Assembly (NCBI RefSeq): GCF_005222705.1
Contig: NZ_STGF01000013.1
Span: 62,001 to 126,000, forward strand
Source of the DNA: Paenibacillus sp. SY21-1
Lineage (GTDB): Bacteria > Bacillota > Bacilli > Paenibacillales > Paenibacillaceae
Reading direction: 5' to 3'
Length of the DNA: 64,000 nucleotides
Shown: piece by piece, positions 1-9,100 of the stretch
Numbering within the stretch: position 1 is the first letter of the stretch
Layout of the letters: each line of letters opens with the position of its first letter
Translations under genes and position numbers: made by a program
The notes under the pieces: model-generated
Told to the model about the DNA's origin: nothing
Databases searched by the model: none
Seen by the model: the letters and a program-made list of their open reading frames with translations, nothing else

Positions 1-3000
1 TACCGGATACATCTGCCGAATCCCCCGCTGTTACGTTAAAGCTTAGCTGGTCCAGCTTGTCTGCCGGGATGTCAACCGTTTTAAAGTTCGGCTTGCCGTC
101 CTTCTTGCCGTCAGCCACTTTAAGCTTCGCAACGATTGAGTGAACCTCGCCAGGCTTGATGACTTTCGGAAGCTCAAGCACGAGCGCGGATGGCACCTCG
201 TACACATCGTTCGTAATGCTCACGACTGCCGTATTTTCATTGCCCGCCGCATCGCGGGAAACAAAGTTCAAATCAACCGTAGGCTGATCCGAGTCTACGT
301 TCACGCTGCCCTCGAAGGCACCATTGGCGGCGACAGGAATTTGTTGACCGTTCACAAGCAAGAACTTCACATCGTTGCTTGTCGTTCCTTTAACGGCGAT
401 CGTATTTGTCTTCGTTTTATCCGGAAGCTCCGTCACCTTCGTGCGAGTTCCCGTAATCGGCTCATCGATAAAGAGCGTAGGCGCTATCGTATCGACAGTC
501 AGATACAGCATCGTCACGGAAAGATCCTTCGTCTTCTTGTTTCTTGCCTTCAATTCAATGGCGTAAGGGCCATCAACAGTAAACTGGTCAAGCGTCAGCT
601 TGCCGCTGCTGCCGTTGGCATTGTTCGTGAAGCTCACCTTGCCGACTGACTGCTCGCCGTAGAAAGCCTCAACCTCGATATCCTTCTGCGTCGAGCTCAA
701 GCTGATTTCCTGTTTCGTCTCGCTTGTCAGCAGCTCCAGGAAATGCGGCTGATTGACTATTTTCGAGCCCGCTGCAGCTGTCAGCTTCGGCTTCACCGGA
801 ATAGGCAGCAGCTTCTTCGCACTGTTCACCTGGTTGGCAAAATGATAGTTTTCATTTTTGTCTTTATCTTTTGTCGGTTTGGTTACGGCCGAAACGCCCA
901 GCACGTATTCCTTGCCTATTTCAAGACCGGTGTAACGAATTTGCTCACTGGCGATCGAACTGCCTTTCAAGCTCTTCGTATCCACTTCTTCAGAAGTTGA
1001 TACTGCATTCCAGCCGCCAAGCAAAATACCTTCATACTTTCCAGTTGTCGCATTCCAATACGGAGCAAGCTCCTCCTCGGTAAACAACACCTCGCCAAAG
1101 TTCGGATAAGACTCCAGCTTGCCGCCTACCTCTTCAAATGCTTCAAACGCAAAGCTATGTTCAAAGCCTGCGTTGTTCGATTTTTTCGTACCGGGCTTGA
1201 AGGATACTGCGAACAAGCCGTTGCCTGCAGGCTCAATCGTTACATCCGTCACATCTTTTGGAGCGAGCGGATCAACTATTTCAATTTTTTCTGCAGACGT
1301 TTTTGTTCCGTAGGCACCATCAGATCTAAGCTCTGCACGCAGATAGTAGTTGCCTTGACCCAGCAGACCGCGGATATCCTCGGTATCGCCGAGCAAGGAA
1401 ACGCTCGAGACGTCAATGACAGTGCTGCCTTTGCCGTTTGTTCCTACGTTCAGATCCTTGGCGATTAGCAAACCTGGATCTCCCGGCTCCAGTACCGTTT
1501 CACCGTTTTCCAATTTTGTTGTCTGCGAAGTCACTGCATCTTCAGTCAGATACAAATTGATTTTATCGCCCGGCTTGGCATTCGCTACCGCCCAAGAAGC
1601 TGTAAATTTATTCGGGTCGGACACGTTTTTCGTCAGCTTTGCTTCTGTCAGCTCCGGCGTCGTCGGAACGTTCAGCAGGCGGGTTTCAACGCCTACCGGC
1701 GATTTCAGCGTCCATGTTCCTGTCGCTTTCTCTTTCGGAACGATAATGTACGCTTTGCGCGAATCAACGCCATCGGTCGAATTGGCTGCCGAAATGTATT
1801 GCGTGAATGCATTGGCATTCGGTTTCGTATTCGTGTTGTCGTAGACAATCGGATAATTTTTTCCGGATCCGTCTTGCAGCGTCAGTGCCGGCACATCCTT
1901 GGTTTCATAATCGACTTCAATAATGGCGTTTCCGTTTACTGCCGTCATCGGAATCGCATGCTGTCTTCCGCCGTTGCTGGATGTAATTCCGCCTACGCCG
2001 ATTTTGGTCGAACCGTTCTCGACGATTTTTACTCCGTCTGCCACTTCACGGTACACAATTTCTTGTGCATCCTGCTCTGTATCAATCCAAGAAGTCGCCA
2101 GTGTTTCTACGCCTTGGCCGATAACGACCAGCCTTGGTCCCTTCTCAGGATCTTCAACGAGCAAGTGTACAAAGCCCTCAGGCAAGTCTTCACCGGAAGT
2201 GCCGAACTCGACTCCACCGCCCCAGTAATAAGTGATTCCCAGAGATATAAAGAGAATGCCGATGCTTCCCCACACTTTATCGTTATTAATTCCGAAGAAT
2301 ACGCTGGATAGCGGCATACCGCCAACAACAGGGACGCTGCCCGGAATTTGCACCTTGGCTCCGACAAAACCTTCAAAATCAATTCGGTTTTTCTCCAAGT
2401 TTTGGCCTACAAAAATACCGGCTTTGCCTATAACGACATCCCAACCGCCTATGTCCACTTCTGCTTCCATTCTAACAAACCATGGAGTAACCCATTGAGC
2501 TTCTATGAGAGCATGTGTAAGCATAGGAATCAAATCGTCATCCTCAGGGGCTGCCATTGTGGAGAAATCCATTTTCCCCTCAACCTTCAGGCCCGTTCGT
2601 TTGACCGTAAGATCGATATCGCCATGGAAGTATGCTGGCGCTATGCCGAATCTCAAACTTACGCCCGCCTCAACCGTTAGCGGGAATGGATCGTCCTTGG
2701 TGCCGCCTGCAATCGTATCGGCAAGTTCGCGAACAGCGCCGCGAATTCCTGTCAGATAGGTTGCTCCTGTCAGCAAAATGCCCGGATCACCGAATTTCGC
2801 TCCAAAACCTATTACATCAGGCAATATGCGTCCGTCATCCACTTGCTTAAATGCAAGCTCAACCGATACGCCTATACTTTTAATTTCAGCTTCAAATTTC
2901 AGACCATATTCGTTGTTCGGTATCTCCATATTGGCATACTTAGGATTATTCCGATCAACTACATAGTGAACGACGTTGATTTCACCCTTCGGATTACCGT

Positions 3001-6000
3001 CTTCATCCTCGTCATCATCGCTTGGACCAAATAGCCCCATACTTTCATTCAAATCAAATTTCAATCCGGCATCCACGCCGACAAAGCCTTCGTCATTAAA
3101 AATAACGTTGCGAACTTCACCTTCAATAACCTTCAAGGAAAGCGTTCCGCCAAAGGAAATGCCGCCATTCCGCAAAATAAAATCGTTAAGCTTGAAGCCG
3201 AATCCGTTAATGGAGAAGCTTGGTGCAGCAAACAAGCTGTGACGGTTGAAGTACACCGTTCCCAGCATAAGCTGTCTGAACGGATTCAATCGATCGCCTA
3301 CCCCGCCAACTGCCCATTCAAGGGAGCCGTTCAAGCTTTCGTCCTCTTCATTGTCATCACTTTCAGGCATTTCGTCCTCTTCTACGGTGTAGCCTTCGTC
3401 ATCGCCCAACGTTTTGTTAAAGCCGTTGAAGAAGTCCAGCGTCCATTCACCCTTATGGAACACAAAGCCGCTGCTCGCTACGCTCAGCGTGCCTTCGCCC
3501 TTAGCGAATAGCGTTTGGAAGAAAGGTAATTCCTTGGCCTGTTCACTCATCCCGAAAATATCCAAATTACCGCGTACAAATACCATATCCTTGCCTTTGT
3601 AAGCTACGGCGTCATTAATAATAGCCGGTTCGGTTGTGGTATCTACGACTACGCTTAATTCGGCGCCTGTACCGATTTCTTTGATCATGCCGCGCACCGT
3701 TACGAGCTTCTCGCGTTCAAAATCCTCATCGTCAAAAAAGTCATTCATGTCCTCTTCCGACTCAAACAGTCGGTATTGGTACAAAGGTGTCTCTTTCATC
3801 GCTTCAGGGTCAAGAAACGCACTTATATCAAAGCTCGGGTCCACTGCCTTGTTCGCAGGAGCAAGAAGTGCCTTTGCCTGCTTATACAGCGTAATCTGAG
3901 CATACAAGTTTGAGCCTGCAGTGAATGGTTCGCCTGGGAACAACGTATTTAGCTGCTCTGCCAACTCCTCGTCAATTGAGCCTGCATGCTCCTGACTGCT
4001 CAGATCGACCGTTTCCTTATAAAGCGCAAGCAAATTCGCTTCGCGAATACGTGTATCCTCATTGTCGGATACGACGAACGTCTGTTTCGACGTAATGTCG
4101 TACAGCGCCGCAATCTCCTCGTCGCCGCCAGCGTCTCCCTTGTAGTCAAGTTCAACCTGATACTCGCCAAGCGGCAGCTCAGGTCCCCGCTCTTTATCCG
4201 CTTCCGGATCGATGGCCGCCCCTTTGTCGTCAACAAGTTCGCCGCCGCGATACGTGATGCGCATATCTCCAGAGTAGCCATCGTTAGTCGTTTGCATCAG
4301 CACTGAGCTTTGAACTGACACCTTATAACGGTCACCAGTCATCGTTTCCTTAAGGAATAGATCAAAGTTTGGAGCAGTCGTCGCATCTCCTGTCGTATAA
4401 GCTTCTATATTCGACAAGTTGACGGTAATATACTTGACATCCGAACTGAATACTTCACCCGGCGATACGCCATAAATGTATGTCGGAACCGCTTCTCCTA
4501 CTGGCGGGAGCAAAATAAAGTTGGATTTGGTAGATTCGTACTGTGCCTTGATCCCTTCATCCTCAACGCCCTCCAGCTTCTGGCGGGTGGCCTCGCTGCT
4601 TACGGAAAGCAGATACTGACGGGTCGTAGGCCAAGGTCTGCCCTTCGCTTGCACATAGAACTCCGCAGTAAATGTATCTCCGGGCTTATAGGTTGAATCA
4701 ATATTGTTTTCCAGCTCTTCCGGCGTTGGAATATTTTTCTTTGAAAGCACTTGACTGCGGAAGGCTTCCGTTACCACTTTCCCGCTGCCGTCGCGGACAA
4801 TCCTTCCTTGATCGTCAAGTCGGACAAAGTTAAGTCCGCTTTCCAACTCCAGCTTTACATCGACTGTCTTATGCTTCATGTCGAACATCGCCAGATTTTC
4901 GATTTCAGCTGTAATCTTAAAGACGCCTTCATCTACATAACCGCTGTTATCCGGTAAAGTTGCCAATTGCTGAACAGGGTCCATGTATCGAATGGAGAAC
5001 ACTTTATCCGGCTCAATGATTTCGCCAAGCCCGTAAATCGTTTCAAAGCTCTGGGCTTTTTTGTTCTCCAGCTTATCTGGCTGCCAATAGAAGGCGACGG
5101 CAGAGTCAGCCGTTCCGAAATCATTTGTATCGCGCGTAAAATCCAAATTATCGTTTGGCGTATAAGCCCATTTGGTATTTGCCAGCGAGTTCCAATGGCC
5201 AACAATCATTTCGTCTACAATATTAATGCCTTGCTCCGCAATATTATTAAAGCCATAAGCGATAACATTTGTCGCCTGAGGATCGTTTAAGTTAAACTTG
5301 TCGCGCATGACCCAGTAGGATGGCAGCTTGTAGTAAGCTACGTCGCTTGAAGGTATGCCGATCGCTTCTGGATCATGAACCAGCTTACGTTCTACTGTAA
5401 GAGGGCTGCGGTAAGTCGTCCCGATTTGGAATTGCGGGCCGTCGTTTCCGCCAACCATCGTGTCCAGCAGGATACGTGAACCAAGCTGCACATCCGCACC
5501 GCTGTTGTTAAGCACCTCGTAGCGAATATTGACATTCCCGACATTGGCCTTGTCCTTGGCATCGGTGTACAGCATTAAGATTTGCTTGATCTGTACGCCT
5601 TTAATTGACCAGATCGTCTCGATCTGCTTCGTGCCGTTAGGATTGTTGACGATTTTAGGCGTCGTCGTCTCCGAGAAAAAGCTTGCTCCGAATTTATAAG
5701 GATTGCCAAAAATATAATCCGTTCCATCAATTTTAAACGTCGTAAACGACGTTTCCGGATCGTCTCCGCGGAACATCAGATCAACGTTTTGGTCTTTTTT
5801 ACGTATCGGTTGGCCCTCGACAGTACGAATACCAAACCGGCCTGTCGCATTATCGACGGTTACCTTTACAAAATCGTTTTGCAGCACTGTTGTTTTAGGG
5901 CCGCTGACAGCAGCAGCAACAGTCTCGATGCCGCTTGTGAGTGTACTAACAAACAATGCTACGGCCAATAACACAGCGCAGGAGCGTTTTAACAGCTTCA

Positions 6001-6001
6001 C
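1..6001 (-). CDS. Giant secreted beta-rich/Ig-like surface protein (3' end beyond window)
   Basis: The frame stays open from a GTG at 6001 to the window edge, giving at least 2000 codons; the C-terminus is missing. AGGAGG lies 8 nt before the GTG. This start gives a Lys/Arg N-terminus, a hydrophobic stretch and an Ala-rich cleavage region, i.e. a signal peptide of about 30 residues. A TTG 4 nt upstream is a poorer choice. After an N-terminal beta-sandwich-like part come acidic runs (near residues 885 and 995). Residues of roughly 830-1300 have strands with alternating hydrophobic and polar residues. An Fn3-like part lies near 1570-1715 and an Ig-like part near 1825-1935 (DTIAPTLFIDEP, then RDAAGNENT). 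It is probably a cell-surface protein. It follows the 6129-11648 gene on the same strand by 127 nt, so the two may be co-transcribed. I saw no catalytic motif, and the anchor, if any, would be off-window. Confidence 0.85.
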   Translation of the reverse strand, partial: MKLLKRSCAVLLAVALFVSTLTSGIETVAAAVSGPKTTVLQNDFVKVTVDNATGRFGIRTVEGQPIRKKDQNVDLMFRGDDPETSFTTFKIDGTDYIFGNPYKFGASFFSETTTPKIVNNPNGTKQIETIWSIKGVQIKQILMLYTDAKDKANVGNVNIRYEVLNNSGADVQLGSRILLDTMVGGNDGPQFQIGTTYRSPLTVERKLVHDPEAIGIPSSDVAYYKLPSYWVMRDKFNLNDPQATNVIAYGFNNIAEQGINIVDEMIVGHWNSLANTKWAYTPNDNLDFTRDTNDFGTADSAVAFYWQPDKLENKKAQSFETIYGLGEIIEPDKVFSIRYMDPVQQLATLPDNSGYVDEGVFKITAEIENLAMFDMKHKTVDVKLELESGLNFVRLDDQGRIVRDGSGKVVTEAFRSQVLSKKNIPTPEELENNIDSTYKPGDTFTAEFYVQAKGRPWPTTRQYLLSVSSEATRQKLEGVEDEGIKAQYESTKSNFILLPPVGEAVPTYIYGVSPGEVFSSDVKYITVNLSNIEAYTTGDATTAPNFDLFLKETMTGDRYKVSVQSSVLMQTTNDGYSGDMRITYRGGELVDDKGAAIDPEADKERGPELPLGEYQVELDYKGDAGGDEEIAALYDITSKQTFVVSDNEDTRIREANLLALYKETVDLSSQEHAGSIDEELAEQLNTLFPGEPFTAGSNLYAQITLYKQAKALLAPANKAVDPSFDISAFLDPEAMKETPLYQYRLFESEEDMNDFFDDEDFEREKLVTVRGMIKEIGTGAELSVVVDTTTEPAIINDAVAYKGKDMVFVRGNLDIFGMSEQAKELPFFQTLFAKGEGTLSVASSGFVFHKGEWTLDFFNGFNKTLGDDEGYTVEEDEMPESDDNEEDESLNGSLEWAVGGVGDRLNPFRQLMLGTVYFNRHSLFAAPSFSINGFGFKLNDFILRNGGISFGGTLSLKVIEGEVRNVIFNDEGFVGVDAGLKFDLNESMGLFGPSDDDEDEDGNPKGEINVVHYVVDRNNPKYANMEIPNNEYGLKFEAEIKSIGVSVELAFKQVDDGRILPDVIGFGAKFGDPGILLTGATYLTGIRGAVRELADTIAGGTKDDPFPLTVEAGVSLRFGIAPAYFHGDIDLTVKRTGLKVEGKMDFSTMAAPEDDDLIPMLTHALIEAQWVTPWFVRMEAEVDIGGWDVVIGKAGIFVGQNLEKNRIDFEGFVGAKVQIPGSVPVVGGMPLSSVFFGINNDKVWGSIGILFISLGITYYWGGGVEFGTSGEDLPEGFVHLLVEDPEKGPRLVVIGQGVETLATSWIDTEQDAQEIVYREVADGVKIVENGSTKIGVGGITSSNGGRQHAIPMTAVNGNAIIEVDYETKDVPALTLQDGSGKNYPIVYDNTNTKPNANAFTQYISAANSTDGVDSRKAYIIVPKEKATGTWTLKSPVGVETRLLNVPTTPELTEAKLTKNVSDPNKFTASWAVANAKPGDKINLYLTEDAVTSQTTKLENGETVLEPGDPGLLIAKDLNVGTNGKGSTVIDVSSVSLLGDTEDIRGLLGQGNYYLRAELRSDGAYGTKTSAEKIEIVDPLAPKDVTDVTIEPAGNGLFAVSFKPGTKKSNNAGFEHSFAFEAFEEVGGKLESYPNFGEVLFTEEELAPYWNATTGKYEGILLGGWNAVSTSEEVDTKSLKGSSIASEQIRYTGLEIGKEYVLGVSAVTKPTKDKDKNENYHFANQVNSAKKLLPIPVKPKLTAAAGSKIVNQPHFLELLTSETKQEISLSSTQKDIEVEAFYGEQSVGKVSFTNNANGSSGKLTLDQFTVDGPYAIELKARNKKTKDLSVTMLYLTVDTIAPTLFIDEPITGTRTKVTELPDKTKTNTIAVKGTTSNDVKFLLVNGQQIPVAANGAFEGSVNVDSDQPTVDLNFVSRDAAGNENTAVVSITNDVYEVPSALVLELPKVIKPGEVHSIVAKLKVADGKKDGKPNFKTVDIPADKLDQLSFNVTAGDSADVSG

Positions 6002-6128
6002 TCAAGTTGCCTCCTATCTTTTGCTTGCCTCACCATTACATAGATTAATAGAGTTGCAGGCGCAGCAGTCGGAGCCCCTTGTGAGCAAAACGGCGGCCCG
6101 TTCTGCCCACAAGCTCCATCTGTGCGGC

Positions 6129-9100
6129 TTATTCAGTCTTGCTGATGAAGAAGGTAGCGAATTCACGCTCGCGCTCTTGGTTACGTACGACAATCGTGTA
6201 CCAGCCCGCTTTCGGGAAAGTAACCTCATACTTGCCGTTCATTAGCTCTTTATAGGTCAGCTTCGTCGCAATATATTTCATTTGACCTTCGCGGAACAAG
6301 CCTGAGTAGTAGAGAAGATCATACGTTCCCCACTCGTTGATAAGATCTTGACCGCCTACAGTCATATTGTTATAGCGCGACACATCAAAGGTCAGCTTGT
6401 TCGTATCAAAGATAGCCGTTTCGCCGCTCTTCGCCGAGATAAGCGTATTATTGGCAAAAATCAGCATGCCCGCATCGCTCACAACAACTACATCCTGGTA
6501 GACCTCGGTTACGTTGCCTACTTGGTCAGTCGCCGTGTACTTCACGCGGTTCCGACCTGTTTTGGTCAAGTCAAGTCCGCTGATTTCCACTTTGATGTTC
6601 TCGTTCGAAGATACGTTATCCGATACGGTAAAACCGCCCAAATCCTTGCGGAAATCAAAATCCTTTTTGTTCTGCGAAATAGCCGTTGAAGCCGATTTAA
6701 GGACAAGCTCTGGAGCTTTGTTATCAATGCCCTTCACCTGCACTTGAACCTTGGCTACATTGCCAAGCAAATCGCTAAGCCCGATTGTCGTGGTGCCTTC
6801 TGCGGAATAAACTCGGCTGTATGCATAGGTTCCGTTTTCCTCGCTGATTTGGTTCGTATACTCGCCATTCTCTTTAATCGGCTGAACGCCTGCAAAAATC
6901 GCATTTGGAGCAGTCGCTTCGCCCTTCAGCGTGACTTTCATTTTTCCTTTTGCATATTCCTGGCCGTTGATCGTCACAATCTTATTGGCAGGAAGCGGCT
7001 TCTCATCGTTATCGACGAATTCATACACAATTTCTTTAGGCTCAGGCGACAACGTCTCAATGTTGTCAACGACTGCCTCGATCTTTGTTGTATTTCCGAA
7101 GTTATCCGCAACTACAAAGGAATAATCGCCGTTCCGGCTCGCAATTAGGCTAATTCCTTTATCTACGCCGAACAACTTGTTCTTCAAGGAACCGGCAGGC
7201 TCGTCAAGCTGAACCTCCAGCAATACGCCGGAAGCAAGCAGCACATTGCCGTTAACATCATTAATCGTATTAAATGATTTCGTTCCGCCTGTGCCATAAT
7301 TGTATGAACGGGCAATCTTTACCTTCGGAGCGGATTTGTCGATGTTGTTCACTGTCGCAATCGCTTCGCCGATATTTCCTGCTTCATCCATAAATTTAAA
7401 GGTATAGCTTCCGTTTTCAGTAAATGTATAGCTTGTCGATCCCGAAATAACAGTAACCGGCTCGGAAGTCGAAGCAAGCTGGACCGTTACGTTACCACTG
7501 GTCGGAGCTGTCATCATGTACTCCACCGTTCCCTCAGGAGCGATGTCGTCAAAGTTGTTCACTACGACATACAACGTATCTTTGCGCTGCGCGTCATTAA
7601 GATCGGTTAGGTCAAAAGCATAATATCCGTTTTTATGAACGGTAAACGTATTTCCTTTGCGGACCAGCTTATCCAGATTAGAAGCGGAAGGCGACACCTT
7701 GATGCCTAGCGGCGGCGACACTGCAATCTCCACTCCTTTGTCTGCATTGACCGGTCTAAGCGTACTAAGCGTTGCCGTTGCATATACCGGCTCTACTGCG
7801 CTTACCAAATCTGCGGAAAATACGATAGGTTCGCCAATATTGCCGGCAGGCGTTTTAAATTTAACTTTCATTTTCACTTGAGACGCTACGCCGCTGTCCA
7901 CTTTAACCGATACAAAGTTCGTATACGGTCTCCATTTTTGCCAGCTAGCTCCGTCATCCGGCGAAATTGAATATTCATAGCCGCGCTTGTCTTGCGTATC
8001 GATATCCAAGCTGGCTACTGCTTGATAGCCTTCTGTCGCATCACCAAATACGTATAAAAGCTTCGCTAGAGCTTTAGCAGGAGCAGTATCTTTGCCGCCT
8101 GGCTTGGACACTTTGAAAATTCCCGTTGTTGCTGCTAGGGTTGTATTGCCTGCGCCATCAATCGCTTTAACATACAACTTGAAGTCCGCAGTCGTTCCTG
8201 CCGTAAGCGACGAGTTGTCAAGGACTGCTTTTCCGTTTGCAGGAAGATCAGACCAGCCGCTTCCATCTGCAGTTGGAACAACTGAACCCTCTTGAACCCA
8301 TTGATATTGTTTAACGACTCCTGTTTTACTGTACGTTTCCTCGATCGTTACGGTTGTATCCTGCTGCTCCAACGGATAGGCGACTCCGTTCTTGCTGAAG
8401 GTAACGACTGGGGCTACGTTGTCAAAGTAATACGCCTTAGTGAAATAATAATAACGATCGCCTTGCTTCACCATAACATGTATATATTGCGTACCGTTTT
8501 TGCTTGTATCGGCAGGTATTGAATAATCGTATCTAGCTGGCAGAGCAAGAGCAGCATTCAAAAGCGGCTCATCACCGTTCTCGATGCCTGCATTATCGCT
8601 GCCTGCTTCCGGATTGTTATCCGGCTCCTCGTTATTACCTGCTTCATTCCCGGAATTGCTTATCCCGCTATCTTCTCCTGCGCTAGACACCGTGACTTCG
8701 CCCTCCGTTTTCGGAGCTTCTAAACCGTCGCTTTCAGCAGGCAGACTGCCATCTGCTAGAGGGCTGTCACTCAATAGCAAAGGTTGAGCCAATGCGTTTA
8801 ACTGGCTGTATCCCATTACCGAAGCAGGTCTAGCTTGACTGGTGCTGTAAGCATAACCGACATAATCTGGATCGATTCCGCTGAGCCAGAAAAGAACATC
8901 ATGACTCTGCACATAATTTTCATTGGATTCCGGATCGAAGCCGCCAACTACAGTCGCTGCGGAATTCACAACTGCAAGCTTTTCTGCTTTCTTCAAGCTT
9001 GCATTTCCAGCCTTATCAGAGGTTTTGACATACAATTCATATTCGCCATCCTCAAAAACTTCGTTCAAGGTAGTAACCGTGAATTTCCCACCTGTTAAAG

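Noticed and set aside
1..6001. Many short plus-strand ORFs in the first 6 kb
   Set aside because: All lie opposite one continuous minus-strand frame with signal peptide and ribosome binding site.
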